A DNA stretch of 64,000 nt from Pseudoalteromonas arctica A 37-1-2 (GCF_000238395.3 NZ_CP011025.1:1364001-1428000); one strand, 5' to 3'. Positions 8,843 to 20,200 are shown, counted from the first letter of the stretch. Numbers and translations: made by a program. The notes: a model not told the origin generated them from the letters alone.

Positions 8843-10219
8843 TTAACATTCGATAATATTAACAGCCAATCCACCGCGAGCGGTTTCTTTATATTTAGTT
8901 TTCATATCGTTACCAGTTTCAAGCATGGTTTTAATCACTTTATCAAGCGATACCTTTTGCTCGCCACTGCCACGTATAGCTAAACGTGAAGCGTTAATTG
9001 CTTTAATAGCGCCCATTGCATTACGTTCAATACACGGTACTTGTACTAAGCCACCAACAGGGTCGCACGTTAGGCCTAAATTATGTTCCATACCAATTTC
9101 TGCTGCGTTTTCTACTTGCACAACATTGCCACCAACAATTTCTGTTAATGCGCCTGCAGCCATAGAGCACGCAACGCCGACTTCACCTTGGCAACCTACT
9201 TCGGCACCCGATATAGAGGCATTCTTTTTATATAAAATACCAATAGCAGCAGCGGTTAATAAATAACGCGTGGCTATATCGCGGTCTACTTCTTTCACAA
9301 ATGTGTGATAGTACATAAGCACAGCCGGTAAAATACCCGCAGCACCATTAGTTGGTGCGGTAACTACACGGCCACCTGCAGCGTTTTCTTCGTTTACGGC
9401 AAGGGCAAATAAATCAACCCAGTCCATTGCACGAAGCGGGTCGTTACTGACCTCTATATTTAGTTTTAAGTATAAGCTGGGCGCACGGCGTTTTACTTTT
9501 AAGCCGCCAGGTAAAATACCTTCGGTGCGCATACCACGGTCAATACAAGCCATCATTACTTTCCAAATATGGAACAATGTGTCTTTTACTTCGTCTTCAG
9601 TGCGCAGTGTTTTTTCGTTTTTCATCATCAAGGTAGAAACACTAAACCCAGACTCTTTACACATCTCTAGTAGTTCTTTTGCGCTACCAAATGGGAAGGG
9701 GGCTGGATTTTCTTCTCTAATATCGAGGGCTGCCTGTTTTTCGTTTTCAAACTCTTCGTCGGTAACAATGAAGCCACCGCCAATAGAGTAATATACTTTG
9801 CTGTAAACTTTTTCGCCGTTGTTTGAGGCGATAATTTCCATTGCATTAGAATGCTTAGGCAGTGTTTTACGACGATGAAAAACAATAGCACCTTGTTTTG
9901 GAAACTTAGCTTTGTGTGTTTTGTTTAGATAAATAACCTGATCTTTTTCAATGGTTGCTAAAATGTCGTCGACTAAATCGGCATCAATTGTTTCAGGATC
10001 GTAACCGGCTAAACCAAGAATTACGGCTTTACCCGAGCCATGGCCAACACCTGTTTGACCAAGAGAGCCATAAAGCTCTACTTTAATATCGGTCACATTT
10101 GCTAATAATTGTTGTTCTTGTAGGTCATTAACAAATAAGCGTGATGCGCGCATTGGGCCAACGGTGTGTGATGACGAAGGGCCAATACCAATGCTAAACA
10201 TATCAAATGCACTGATCAT
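8843..10219 (-). CDS. sdaA: L-serine ammonia-lyase, iron-sulfur-dependent, single chain
   Basis: Deaminates L-serine to pyruvate and ammonia with a 4Fe-4S cluster. The fused alpha/beta form is 458 residues from the chosen start. It begins [20 protein letters not shown], where the SSSHT motif is typical. The cluster cysteines are seen in [16 protein letters not shown] and PCIERN. A longer frame to 10279 would add 20 poorly conserved residues, so the internal ATG at 10217-10219 is preferred. It follows pabB and nudL on the same strand, the gene order known from E. coli (pabB-nudL-sdaA). Confidence 0.95.
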   Translation of the reverse strand: MISAFDMFSIGIGPSSSHTVGPMRASRLFVNDLQEQQLLANVTDIKVELYGSLGQTGVGHGSGKAVILGLAGYDPETIDADLVDDILATIEKDQVIYLNKTHKAKFPKQGAIVFHRRKTLPKHSNAMEIIASNNGEKVYSKVYYSIGGGFIVTDEEFENEKQAALDIREENPAPFPFGSAKELLEMCKESGFSVSTLMMKNEKTLRTEDEVKDTLFHIWKVMMACIDRGMRTEGILPGGLKVKRRAPSLYLKLNIEVSNDPLRAMDWVDLFALAVNEENAAGGRVVTAPTNGAAGILPAVLMYYHTFVKEVDRDIATRYLLTAAAIGILYKKNASISGAEVGCQGEVGVACSMAAGALTEIVGGNVVQVENAAEIGMEHNLGLTCDPVGGLVQVPCIERNAMGAIKAINASRLAIRGSGEQKVSLDKVIKTMLETGNDMKTKYKETARGGLAVNIIEC

Positions 10220-10322
10220 AATGTGTGTGTCTCTACTTTGTTTTATCAGCACGAAGCTGCTCTTTGAACGGTCGAGCATGATAACGTGGAATTGTGATTG
10301 TGTAACTACTAATAACGAAGAT

Positions 10323-10898
10323 TTAAACTGGTAAGGCGAGTTGTTTTGTAAAGTTTTTTATAATGCTTGCAGTCGCACCCCAAAGTAAACCATGCGGCGT
10401 TTTAAAACCTTGCAAAATAACCGTTTTCCCAAATCGTTGAAAAGGTAAGGGTTGCCAGTTAGCTTCGTTATTTAACTCAGTGACAGAGAGCAAAAAGCTC
10501 GCTTGTACTTCATTATAGTCATTTTCCCAGGTGGTGTCTTTTTTGAGTAAACCTACATAGGGGCTAATACTAAAACCCGTTAAGGTTGAATACTCAGGTA
10601 AGTGACCTAATACATTAACGTTGCTTTGGACAATATTTAGCTCTTCTTTTAGTTCGCGAAGGGCTGTGGTGCGAAGGGTAATGTCGCTTACTTCAAACTT
10701 GCCTCCGGGCAAACAAATCTCCCCAGGGTGATGGTGTAAATAAGTAGGGCGTTTACACAGTAAAATATGTGCATGGTTATCTATATCAATAATTGGCAGC
10801 ATAACAGCGCTAGCGCGTTTTTTACGTGTGTCTTTTAACTGATTTGGCGCAGCTGTAGGGCTTAACAGAAACCGCGCCATAATGTGTTCACTATTCAA
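10323..10898 (-). CDS. nudL: Nudix hydrolase, CoA pyrophosphatase NudL-like
   Basis: A 191-residue Nudix hydrolase of the NudL/YeaB family, thought to cleave CoA and its derivatives to 3',5'-ADP and phosphopantetheine. The UPF0035-type upstream motif [15 protein letters not shown] (residues 55-69) precedes the Nudix box ending in RELKEEL. The GX5EX7REUXEEXGU pattern is recognisable but ends EELNI, not EEXG. It starts 6 bp after the pabB stop and is probably translated with it. An alternative ATG lies 6 codons in (MARF). Confidence 0.88.
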   Translation of the reverse strand: MNSEHIMARFLLSPTAAPNQLKDTRKKRASAVMLPIIDIDNHAHILLCKRPTYLHHHPGEICLPGGKFEVSDITLRTTALRELKEELNIVQSNVNVLGHLPEYSTLTGFSISPYVGLLKKDTTWENDYNEVQASFLLSVTELNNEANWQPLPFQRFGKTVILQGFKTPHGLLWGATASIIKNFTKQLALPV

Positions 10899-10904
10899 AA
10901 CGAC

Positions 10905-12263
10905 CTACTGTTTTAATAAAGGGAGGATTTTATTTACTTTATCGTAAGTTTCTTGATATTCCAATTCGACTTTAGAATCAGCGACTATTCCGCCACCTGC
11001 CCAGCAGTAAATTTGCGCTTTGTGGCACACCAAGGTGCGAATAGTGATATTCGTATCCATATTTCCACACGCACTTAAATAACCAATTGAACCACAATAA
11101 ATGCTGCGGCGATGCGGCTCTAGTTCTTCAATTATTTCCATCGCTCTAATTTTGGGTGCACCTGTGATTGAGCCCCCCGGAAAAGCCGCTTTTAGCTGAT
11201 CGACCGCTGTTTTACCTTCATCAAGTTCTGAGGTTACCGTGCTTACTAAATGATGCACTGCCGGAAAGCTTTCAATAGCAAAAAGGGAAGGGACGTGAAC
11301 GCTGCCTGGTTTTGCTACTTTGCCTAAGTCGTTACGTAGTAAATCAACAATCATTACATTTTCAGCGCGATCTTTAGCTGATGCTGCGAGTATTTTCGCT
11401 TGGCGTTGATCCTCTAGTGCATCTGCTTTTCGTGGCAGTGTGCCTTTAATTGGCTTGGTTTCTACAACGTTATTGTTTACAGATATAAAGCGCTCAGGAG
11501 AAATTGATAAAATAGCCCCTTGAGGGTGATTTATAAAGCTTGAAAACGGCGCTTTATTTGCCTCACGCAGTTTAATATAAGCTGCCCAAGGGGAGCCTTC
11601 AAACTGAGCGTTAAAGCGCTGCGCTAAATTAATTTGGTAACAATCGCCACTTTTTAAATACTCCTCAATTTGGGCAAACTTTGCAGCGTATTCCGTTTCG
11701 CTCATATTTGATTGCCAGTCGCTATTTAGGGCAAAGGACTGTGTATTAACTTGGGAGTTAACGTGTGTATTTAAATATTGTTGATAAAGCGCTAATCGAT
11801 CGGTGTTTGGCTGCGATACATAAAACCAGCTTTGTTGCTGCTTGTCGTAAATAAGGGCATCTAAGTAAAGGCCAATAGCCATTTGGGGAAGGTTAATGTC
11901 TTCGATAGCACGAGTGGGGATGTTTTCAATTGTACGGCCTAGGTCGTAGCCAAAGTAGCCAAGCCAGCCGCCGTTAAAGGGTAAATCGTAACCGGCTTTT
12001 GTTTTATCAAGATGCGAAAGCTCATTATTCATAATTTCAAAGCAGTTATCACTACTTTCTATATTATTTAAAAAGCTTTTATTATTTTTTACTTCAAGGG
12101 TACTTTGCGGCTCAATGGCAATAATATCAAAACGGCTGTTTATATGATTACTATTTGCAGAATCTAATAGAATTGCATAAGGCAAATGTGAAAAATGCGC
12201 AAAAACGTCAATGCAGTTTTGTGTTATGCCTAATTTAATACAATTTTTTTTATTGTTTAGCAT
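10905..12263 (-). CDS. pabB: Aminodeoxychorismate synthase component I
   Basis: A 452-residue chorismate-utilising enzyme that converts chorismate and PabA-derived ammonia to 4-amino-4-deoxychorismate for folate. The C-terminal catalytic domain has CYQINLAQRF, PIKGTLPRKAD, LRNDLGKV, GSITGAPKIRAMEIIEELE and YCGSIGYLS. PIKGT is the PabB-type signature rather than the anthranilate synthase PIAGT. The N-terminal part (1-180) is more variable, as usual. It is the first gene of the pabB-nudL-sdaA run. The pabA partner is not in the window. Confidence 0.93.
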   Translation of the reverse strand: MLNNKKNCIKLGITQNCIDVFAHFSHLPYAILLDSANSNHINSRFDIIAIEPQSTLEVKNNKSFLNNIESSDNCFEIMNNELSHLDKTKAGYDLPFNGGWLGYFGYDLGRTIENIPTRAIEDINLPQMAIGLYLDALIYDKQQQSWFYVSQPNTDRLALYQQYLNTHVNSQVNTQSFALNSDWQSNMSETEYAAKFAQIEEYLKSGDCYQINLAQRFNAQFEGSPWAAYIKLREANKAPFSSFINHPQGAILSISPERFISVNNNVVETKPIKGTLPRKADALEDQRQAKILAASAKDRAENVMIVDLLRNDLGKVAKPGSVHVPSLFAIESFPAVHHLVSTVTSELDEGKTAVDQLKAAFPGGSITGAPKIRAMEIIEELEPHRRSIYCGSIGYLSACGNMDTNITIRTLVCHKAQIYCWAGGGIVADSKVELEYQETYDKVNKILPLLKQ

Positions 12264-12418
12264 TTACTGCCCCTTTAAGAACTGGCTCGAAACGGGCTGG
12301 GAGGGTATCATAAGTCAAATTTTTTGGCAGCACTAAGCTGTAAAAAACAGTGCAAACCACCGTCACCGGTTTGATTTAGATTACGCGACAACGCGTAACG
12401 GTAACTTAAGGAACCACT

Positions 12419-13945
12419 ATGAGTACAATTTGTCAGCAAGACTTTATTGATAGCATTGAAGATGCATTGCAATATATTTCGTTCTATCACCCACTTGATT
12501 TTGTTCAAGCTCTCGAAAAAGCTTACAACAAAGAACAAAGTAAAGCGGCTAAAGACGCCATTGCACAAATTTTAATTAACTCACGCATGTCGGCTGAAGG
12601 CAAGCGTCCACTTTGCCAAGATACCGGTATTATTACCTGTTTTGTTAAAGTAGGTATGGATGTTAAGTGGGATAAAACAGATTTAACCGTTCAACAAATG
12701 GTTGATGAAGGTACTCGTCGTGCATATTTGAATCCAGATAACCCTTTACGTGCATCTATTGTTGCAGACCCTGCTGGCACGCGTAAAAACACGAAAGATA
12801 ATACGCCTTCGGTTGTACATATCGATTTAGTAGCGGGCGGTAAAGTAGAAGTAATGGTTGCGGCTAAAGGCGGCGGCTCTGAAAACAAAAGTAAAATGGT
12901 TATGTTAAACCCGTCAGATGATGTTGCTGAATGGGTAGAAAAAACACTACCAACAATGGGGGCTGGTTGGTGTCCGCCAGGCATGCTAGGAATAGGTATT
13001 GGTGGTACGGCTGAAAAAGCGGCAGTAATGGCTAAAGAGTCGTTAATGGACCCGGTTGATATCCATGAACTAATGGAACGCGGCGCAGAAACGACTGAAG
13101 AAAAGCTACGTTTAGAAATTTTTGACCGTGCTAATAAATTAGGTATTGGCGCACAAGGCTTAGGTGGTTTAACAACGGTTGTTGATGTTAAAATTAAAAC
13201 AGCACCAACACATGCTGCTTCAAAACCTGTAGTAATGATCCCTAACTGTGCGGCAACTCGCCATGTACATTTTACACTTGATGGTTCTGGTCCTGCTAAT
13301 TTAAAAGCACCTAAGCTAGAAGATTGGCCACAAGTAACATTTGAAGTGGGCGAAGGCACACGTCGTGTTGACTTAAATACACTGACTAAAAAAGATGTTC
13401 AAGAATGGAAAATGGGCGAAACCGTTTTACTTTCAGGTACTATTTTAACAGGTCGTGATGCAGCGCATAAACGTCTACAAGATATGATCAATTCAGGTGA
13501 AGGCTTACCAAAAGGCGTAGACTTTGATAATAAATTTATTTATTACGTTGGTCCTGTGGATGCGGTACGTGATGAAGCAGTAGGTCCTGCAGGCCCTACA
13601 ACCGCCACTCGCATGGATAAATTCACTGATATGATGCTAGAAAAAACAGGCATTGTAGGCATGATTGGTAAAGCTGAACGTGGCCCTGCAACGGTTGAGT
13701 CTATTAAAGAGCATAAATCTGTTTATTTGATGGCTGTAGGCGGCGCAGCTTACTTAGTATCTAAAGCGATTAAAAAAGCACGCGTAGTTGCTTTTGAAGA
13801 TTTAGGTATGGAAGCTATTTACGAATTTGAAGTAGAAGATATGCCAGTGACCGTTGCAGTAGACAGTGAAGGTGCTAATGCGCACACACAAGGCCCTGCA
13901 ATCTGGAAAGCTAAAATTGAAGAGCTTGATAGCAAGCTAAAATAA
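12419..13945 (+). CDS. fumA: Fumarate hydratase, class I (4Fe-4S)
   Basis: Interconverts fumarate and L-malate in the TCA cycle. At 508 residues it is the single-chain class I enzyme (FumA/FumB type), oxygen-sensitive through a 4Fe-4S cluster. Markers are RPLCQDTGIITCF (about residues 61-73), AAKGGGSENKSKM, GWCPPGMLGIGIGG, PNCAATRHVHF and the C-terminal VGPAGPTTATRMDKF. The Shine-Dalgarno AAGGA sits 8 bp before the ATG. It is monocistronic, divergent from pabB, with a clear terminator. Confidence 0.95.
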   Translation: MSTICQQDFIDSIEDALQYISFYHPLDFVQALEKAYNKEQSKAAKDAIAQILINSRMSAEGKRPLCQDTGIITCFVKVGMDVKWDKTDLTVQQMVDEGTRRAYLNPDNPLRASIVADPAGTRKNTKDNTPSVVHIDLVAGGKVEVMVAAKGGGSENKSKMVMLNPSDDVAEWVEKTLPTMGAGWCPPGMLGIGIGGTAEKAAVMAKESLMDPVDIHELMERGAETTEEKLRLEIFDRANKLGIGAQGLGGLTTVVDVKIKTAPTHAASKPVVMIPNCAATRHVHFTLDGSGPANLKAPKLEDWPQVTFEVGEGTRRVDLNTLTKKDVQEWKMGETVLLSGTILTGRDAAHKRLQDMINSGEGLPKGVDFDNKFIYYVGPVDAVRDEAVGPAGPTTATRMDKFTDMMLEKTGIVGMIGKAERGPATVESIKEHKSVYLMAVGGAAYLVSKAIKKARVVAFEDLGMEAIYEFEVEDMPVTVAVDSEGANAHTQGPAIWKAKIEELDSKLK

Positions 13946-13961
13946 CGTACGTTATGTTTTT

Positions 13962-13990
13962 AAAAAGCGAGCCTAGTGCTCGCTTTTTTG
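13962..13990 (+). terminator. Rho-independent terminator
   Basis: Stem AAAAAGCGAGC / GCTCGCTTTTTT with a 4-nt loop, after the fumarase stop. Confidence 0.92.
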
Positions 13991-14372
13991 TTTTTTAAAT
14001 AGAGTCATTATCAAGCTTACAGCTCTGACCAGTTTGCGAAAAAGCTCGCTTTTTACTGGAAACCTATAGGCAGCAATACGTGGCGGGCAAGCAGCACTTG
14101 TATATTAAACTTTACACGTAATCGCTTTGTTACGTTCACGTAAACGTAAGTTGATGTGGTTGTTCTATTTATAGCTTTTAAAACTTACAAATGACGATTT
14201 TGTGAATTTTTTATCTATACAATAGTTTTAATCCGGTTATTTAATTTAAGCTTGATGTTTTCATTGGTTTTATCTTCTGCGAGTATAGCGAACTCGAATA
14301 TGAAGTGATAAAGTCTCGGCAATTTCCAGCGCGCATACCCTCTCACGGGTTAACTATTTCGGAGTATTTTAA
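13991..14372. other. Long leader region of leucine dehydrogenase
   Basis: About 380 bp without a credible ORF. It contains the ACGTAA-rich inverted repeat described separately. The Shine-Dalgarno GGAG lies at about 14361, serving the GTG start. I see no RNA gene here. Confidence 0.5.
14130..14144. promoter_or_regulatory. Candidate LiuR-type operator
   Basis: TTACGTTCACGTAAA is an imperfect palindrome close to the TTTACGTnnACGTAAA-like motif I recall for LiuR, the MerR-family regulator of branched-chain amino acid catabolism in gammaproteobacteria. Leucine dehydrogenase would be a fitting target. The site lies about 230 bp upstream of the gene. Confidence 0.4.
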
Positions 14373-15413
14373 GTGGCTGTGTTTAATCGAGTTGAATTTG
14401 ATAACCATGAACAAGTGGTTTTTTGTTCTGATGAAGAGTCGGGTTTAAAAGCAATTATTGCTGTACATAATACTAACCTAGGTCCTGCAGTTGGTGGATG
14501 TAGAATGTGGGATTATGCGAACGACGAAGATGCTGTTTACGACGTGCTACGTTTATCAAAGGGCATGACTTATAAAAATGCAGTGGCGCGCTTACCCTTT
14601 GGTGGCGGTAAATCTGTAATTATAGGTAATGCGAAAGAAATTAAATCTGAGCAATTATTCCGTGCATTTGGCCGCCAGTTAGAGCGATTAAATGGCAGCT
14701 ATTACTCAGCAGAAGATGTAAACATCACATGTGCTGATGTAGCTATTATGAATAAAGAAACTAATTACGTACTGGGTCTTGAAGGTAAAAGTGGTAACCC
14801 ATCGCCATTTACAGCATACGGTACGTTTTTAGGAATTAAAGCAGCGCTACAGCATCAACGTGGTCATCAAGATTTTGCAGGTGTGAAAGTGGCTGTTCAA
14901 GGTTTAGGTGCTGTTGCATATGGTTTATGTAAGCATTTAGCCGATGCGGGCGCTGAGTTGTTTGTAACTGACATTAACCAAGTTGCAATTGATCGCGTAG
15001 TTAATGATTTTGGCGCGACTGCGGTTGGCATTGATGACATTTACGACTTAGATGTTGATGTTTATGCACCTTGTGCATTAGGTGCAACCGTTAACGATTT
15101 AACGATACCGCGTTTAAAAGCGACTATTATTGCAGGCTGTGCTAATAATCAGCTGGCAGAATCTCGCCACGGTGAAGTTATTCGTGAAAAAGGCATTTTA
15201 TATGCACCAGATTACGTAATTAACGCCGGTGGTATTATTAATGTTTATTATGAAACAGCGCCAGATGGTTACAGTGCAGCAGCGTCTAATAAACATGTTG
15301 AAGGTATTTTTAATACGTTAACTGAAATTTTTGCTCGCAGCGAAAAAGAGCAAAAATCAACGCATTTAATTGCTGACGAATTAGCCCAAGAGATCATTAA
15401 AAACGGTCTGTGA
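14373..15413 (+). CDS. ldh: Leucine dehydrogenase (Glu/Leu/Phe/Val family)
   Basis: NAD-dependent oxidative deamination of leucine and other branched-chain amino acids to 2-keto acids. The 346-residue length fits the leucine/valine dehydrogenase branch (about 350) rather than glutamate dehydrogenase (about 450). N-terminal landmarks are GGCRMW, KGMTYKNAVARLPFGGGKS (with the catalytic lysine in MTYKNA) and ADVAIM. The Rossmann fingerprint GLGAVAYGL lies near residue 185, then VINAGGI at about 285. The start is GTG at 14373, 7 bp after GGAG. A terminator follows, so it is a single-gene unit. Confidence 0.93.
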   Translation: MAVFNRVEFDNHEQVVFCSDEESGLKAIIAVHNTNLGPAVGGCRMWDYANDEDAVYDVLRLSKGMTYKNAVARLPFGGGKSVIIGNAKEIKSEQLFRAFGRQLERLNGSYYSAEDVNITCADVAIMNKETNYVLGLEGKSGNPSPFTAYGTFLGIKAALQHQRGHQDFAGVKVAVQGLGAVAYGLCKHLADAGAELFVTDINQVAIDRVVNDFGATAVGIDDIYDLDVDVYAPCALGATVNDLTIPRLKATIIAGCANNQLAESRHGEVIREKGILYAPDYVINAGGIINVYYETAPDGYSAAASNKHVEGIFNTLTEIFARSEKEQKSTHLIADELAQEIIKNGL

Positions 15414-15432
15414 TCTAAGTTCTAATTTATAT

Positions 15433-15458
15433 AAGGGTGTGCAATTGCACACCTTTTG
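15433..15458 (+). terminator. Rho-independent terminator
   Basis: Perfect stem GGTGTGCAATTGCACACC followed by TTTTG, about 20 bp after the leucine dehydrogenase stop. Confidence 0.88.
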
Positions 15459-15528
15459 TTTATCTGTAAGTTAATGCAATTATTACTGAACAGCGGTACA
15501 CTTTATTTTTAATTTTGTGCGGCAAATT

Positions 15529-16188
15529 ATGACTCCCTCAACTTCTCTCATGCAGCCTATCGATTTAGATAATTGGCCTAGAAAGCAACACTTTGAATTA
15601 TTTAAACACTTTTCTCAGCCTTACTTTAATGTGTGTGTGCGTTTAGATGCTCAAGCACTTTACGACTATTGCAAAAACAATCAATTTTCTTTTTTTCAAG
15701 CGTATGTATATTGCACCTTAAAAGCGTGCCATAAGGTCGATTCAATAATGCTACGTATAATAGATAATCAACCATGGTTACTTAATAGTGTTCGCGCAAG
15801 TGTGGTTGAGTTGTCTGAAAACGATACGTTTGTTTTTAGTTATTTTAACAGCACAGGCGAGTTTAAAGAGTTTGCAAATCATGCAAGTGACGTAAGCAAA
15901 AAAGCGAAATTACAGCCGTTATTTTCTGATGCATTTGCCCAAACAGAAGGGCAGGCAGATTTAATTCATATATCTGTTTTGCCGTGGCTGAATTTTAGTG
16001 CGTTTTCGCATGCATTTAGTGAAGGGCAGAGTTTAGGCATTCCTAAATTTGTATTTGGTCAGTTTGATAAACACACAGGCACAATGCCTTTAGCTATCGA
16101 TGTACACCATTCATTAATGGATGGTTTGCACGTAGCGAAATTTATAAACACATTGCAGGGTACATTTGACACTTTTTGCAAAGGTTAA
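15529..16188 (+). CDS. Chloramphenicol acetyltransferase-like acyltransferase
   Basis: A 219-residue protein of the CAT fold. The catalytic histidine motif is present as VHHSLMDGLH near residue 190 (HHxxxDG). Other family features are NVCVRLDAQALYDYCK, then FFQAYVYC, and SVLPWLNFSAFSHAF. CATs transfer acetyl from acetyl-CoA to a hydroxyl, and many chromosomal homologues have no known drug substrate. Resistance should not be assumed. The ATG at 15529 is chosen over a GTG four codons upstream; neither has a strong Shine-Dalgarno. Confidence 0.85.
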   Translation: MTPSTSLMQPIDLDNWPRKQHFELFKHFSQPYFNVCVRLDAQALYDYCKNNQFSFFQAYVYCTLKACHKVDSIMLRIIDNQPWLLNSVRASVVELSENDTFVFSYFNSTGEFKEFANHASDVSKKAKLQPLFSDAFAQTEGQADLIHISVLPWLNFSAFSHAFSEGQSLGIPKFVFGQFDKHTGTMPLAIDVHHSLMDGLHVAKFINTLQGTFDTFCKG

Positions 16189-16353
16189 CTTTAAACACAT
16201 CAGTAACGGCAGTGCAAAGCAGTAAACAATTTATAAGTAATCTATAAGCAATGCGATGTGAATTACTTTATATTCAAATACATAACCTTGTATGCTTGAA
16301 AAACACGTCTGCTGGACATATTTATATACCATACCTTAGCTCAGGAAATCCCC

Positions 16354-17178
16354 ATGATAAATGGACTGTTAATTGTTGTTTTAATTCTTTTTGTGGTGAT
16401 TTTCTGGCGTTGGCCATCAATTCAAAACCGATTATGGCGCAGTAAATATAAAGACTTTGCTTTAAATTCGCAGCAAAAAGATATTTTACTGCGTTGCATG
16501 CCCATCTATAAAAAAATGACTGACGCCGACAGAGAAAAATTAGAGCGACACATTACGTGGTTTTTAAACGAAAAACGCTTTGTCGGTTGTGATGGCTTAA
16601 GGCTAACGTCTGCAATGAAGTTAATTGTTGCCGCCGATGCGTGTGTATTAGTACTTAATAAACCGTGGCCGTTATATAGAAATGTAAAAGAAATTTTATT
16701 ATATCCAAGTGCTTATTATGCTCCGCAATCAACTCGCGATAGTGCAGGACTTGTGAGTTACCATAATACGGTAAGACTAGGCGAGTCATGGCCTGGCGGC
16801 ACACTCGTTTTAAGCTGGCATGATGTACTTGAGGGTAATCGTTTACCAAGTGATGGACATAACCTGGTATTTCATGAGTTTGCGCATCAACTCGATCAAG
16901 AAACAGGTAAAACAACGGGCACACCCATTTTAAAAAGCTCAGCAGATTACAAAGAGTGGGGCCGAGTATTTAGCCGTGCCTTCACCCAGTTAAAAAGCCA
17001 TGTTGCCTATAGCATGCCGCATGTTATTCACAGCTATGGTGCGACTAACGAAGCTGAGTTTTTTGCTGTACTCACCGAAACCTTCCTCGAAAAACCCGCA
17101 GAGCTTCGCCGATACGATCCTGAAATTTACAGTATGCTAGTTAATTACTATCAATTTGACCCTATTGTTTGGCATTAA
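16354..17178 (+). CDS. mtfA: MtfA-type zinc peptidase
   Basis: A 274-residue MtfA (DgsA/Mlc anti-repressor) family protein. The N-terminal hydrophobic segment (residues 2-18) may anchor it. The zinc site HEFAHQLDQ lies near residue 175, followed by YGATNEAEFFAVLTETFLEKP, where the glutamate is a probable third ligand. E. coli MtfA binds Mlc to derepress ptsG and has peptidase activity. Whether Mlc exists here cannot be seen. The Shine-Dalgarno AGGAAA precedes the ATG. Confidence 0.9.
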   Translation: MINGLLIVVLILFVVIFWRWPSIQNRLWRSKYKDFALNSQQKDILLRCMPIYKKMTDADREKLERHITWFLNEKRFVGCDGLRLTSAMKLIVAADACVLVLNKPWPLYRNVKEILLYPSAYYAPQSTRDSAGLVSYHNTVRLGESWPGGTLVLSWHDVLEGNRLPSDGHNLVFHEFAHQLDQETGKTTGTPILKSSADYKEWGRVFSRAFTQLKSHVAYSMPHVIHSYGATNEAEFFAVLTETFLEKPAELRRYDPEIYSMLVNYYQFDPIVWH

Positions 17179-17283
17179 ACCTACATAAACCGCGCTTTAT
17201 CATATAACGCTGGCAAGTTGCGTTTGTTTTTGTTGCAATCATGTGAAATAGTTTTTACTGCAACAATAACAAGCGAGAAACGC

Positions 17284-20200
17284 ATGAAAAAAATGCTTCA
17301 TACAGTATTGGCGCTGTCGGTGTCATTAGCGATAGGGCAGGTAAATGCCGCTGAAAAAGACGAACAAAAATGGCAAGTAGATTCACCTAAGGGGCAATTT
17401 GTTGACGCTGCAATTAGCGTTGATCAGGGCACATGGATGAATATAGATATTAGCCCTGATGGTAAAACCGTGGTGTTTGACTTACTTGGCGATATTTACA
17501 CTATGCCAATGAGTGGTGGTACAGCTACAAAGCTCACCTCTGATATTGCATGGCAAATGCAACCACGCTTTAGTCCTAACGGCAAAAGTATTGCGTTTAC
17601 CTCCGACCAAGGTGGTGGCGATAACATTTGGATAATGGACTTAAATGGCGAAAACCAACACGCTGTTACCGATGAAACCTTTAGATTACTAAATAGTCCT
17701 GCATGGAGTCCTGATGGCGACTACTTAGTTGCGCGTAAACACTTTACAGCTAGCCGCTCATTAGGTGCCGGTGAAGTGTGGTTGTATCATAAAGCGGGTG
17801 GCAAGGGTGTGCAGCTTACAAAACGCGAGAACGATCAAAAAGATTTAGGTGAGCCAATGTTTTCACCTGATGGTCGTTATGTATACTTTTCGCATGATGC
17901 AACACCCGGTAAAACCTTTCATTATTCAAAGGATTCTGTAGCGGGCATTTATAAAATTAAGCGCTACGACCGTGAAACGGGTGAAATTGAAACCATAATC
18001 GATACGATGGGCGGTGCCATTAGGCCTACACCATCACCAGATGGTAAAAAGCTTGCTTATATAAAGCGTGATGATTTTCAAACTAGTCTTTATTTATATG
18101 ACTTAACCAGCGGTGAGCACACTAAGCTTTACGATAAGCTTGAGCGAGATATGCAAGAAACCTGGGCTATTCATGGTGTATACCCAACCATTGCATGGAC
18201 ACCCGATAATGAAGAACTGGTATTTTGGGCTGGTGGCACAATTCACAAGCTAGATGTTGCAGACAAATCTGTTAAAACCATACCTTTTAAAGTGCAAACA
18301 AGTAAAAAAATTCAAAAAGCGGTGCGCTTTACACAAAACTTAGATACTGATGAGTTTGATGTAAAAATGCTGCGTAATGTGCAAGTAAGCCCAGATGGCG
18401 AAACTGCAATTTTTGAAGCGCTTGGGCATATTTATAAACGTGATTTAGAGTCAGGTAAAATTAAGCGTTTAACAAAGCAAACTGATCATTACGAATTATT
18501 TCCACAGTACTCTCGCGATGGTAAAAAAATAGTTTACACCACATGGGATGATAACAAACAAGGGTCTGTAAGAGTGGTTTCTGCGCGCAGTGGTCGTGGC
18601 GATACAATTACTAAAGAGCCCGGGAAATATGTAGAGCCTACGTTTAGTCCCGATGGGAAAACGGTTGTTTATCGAAAAGCCACTGGCGGCAGTATTTTAA
18701 ACCCTAAGTGGTCACTTAATCCGGGGGTTTATAGCGTAAGCGCTAAAGGCGGTAAAAGTGAGCTTATTTCAAAAAGTGGTTATCAACCACAATTTGGAGA
18801 TGCAAGCGATCGCGTTTTTATAATGAGTCCTTGGCCAAAACCAACGCTTAGCGTAGTTGAGCTTGAAAGTAAAAAAGTTCGTAAACTGTACGAGTCAGAG
18901 CATGCGACAGAATTTAGAGTATCACCAGATGGGCAATACCTCGCTTTTGCTGAGCGATTTAAAGTATTTGTAACCCCGTTTGTACAAAGTGGTAAAACAA
19001 CTAATATTGGGCCTAAAGACAGTCAATTTCCAATAGAGCAGTTATCGGTACGTGCTGGTGAAAACATTAGCTGGAGTGCTAAGAGCAACAAACTTTATTG
19101 GACATTAGGGCCTGAGCTTTATCATGCAAGCCTTGAGGGGATGTTTGCCATTAACAAAGCCGAAGATGCCGACTTTAAAGTGAAAAGTGGCGATAATATC
19201 GGTTTCAGTAAAAAAATGGCAGAGCCTAAAGGTATGATTGCGCTCACTGGTGCAAAAATTATAACTATGGATGGCGAAAAGGTTATTGAAAATGGTGTAA
19301 TTATCACTGATGGTAAGCATATTAAAGCAATTGGTACAGCCAGCGATATAAGCATTCCTAAAGGTGCTGAGGTTATTGATGTAACAGGTAAAACTATTAT
19401 GCCTGGTATTGTTGATGCTCATGCACATGGCTCGCAAGCAAGTGACGAAATTATACCTGAGCAAAACTGGAAAAACTTTGCAGGTTTAGCGCTAGGTGTT
19501 ACTACAATTCACGATCCATCAAACGATACCTCTGAAATATTTACCGCAAGCGAAATGCAAAAGGCAGGCATGATTGTTGGCCCGCGTATTTTCTCTACCG
19601 GTACTATTTTATATGGCGCAAATATGCCAGGTTATACGTCGCATATTGACTCGTTAGACGATGCTAAATTTCATTTAGAGCGCCTTAAAAAAGTAGGGGC
19701 GTTTAGTGTTAAATCGTATAACCAGCCACGCCGAGAGCAGCGCCAACAAGTTATTGAAGCAGGTCGTGAACTTGAAATGATGGTTGTCCCTGAAGGTGGC
19801 TCATTATTACAACATAACTTAAGTATGATTGTAGATGGACACACAGGTATTGAGCATTCAATCCCTGTAGAGCACATATATGACGATATAAAGCAGTTAT
19901 GGTCGCAAAGTGATGTTGGGTATACACCAACACTTGTAGTGGCTTATGGAGGCATTTGGGGTGAAAATTACTGGTACGATAAAACTGATGTGTGGAATCA
20001 TCCGCGTTTAAGTAAATTTGTGCCAAAAAATCAATTATTACCGCGCTCTATGCGCCGCATTAAAGCGCCCGATCATCACTATAATCACTTTAATAACGCA
20101 CGCGTTGCTGCTGAGCTGCAAGACCTAGGTGTATTAGTTAACTTAGGTGCTCACGGTCAGCGTGAAGGCTTAGGTGCACACTGGGAGATGTGGATGTTTG

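Noticed and set aside
12691..13359. Long minus-strand ORF opposite fumarase
   Set aside because: It is a shadow of the class I fumarase, which has a full set of conserved motifs on the plus strand.
15529..16188. Chloramphenicol-resistance gene
   Set aside because: The catalytic motif fits a CAT-fold enzyme, but chromosomal homologues without mobile context are usually not resistance determinants. No support from neighbours.
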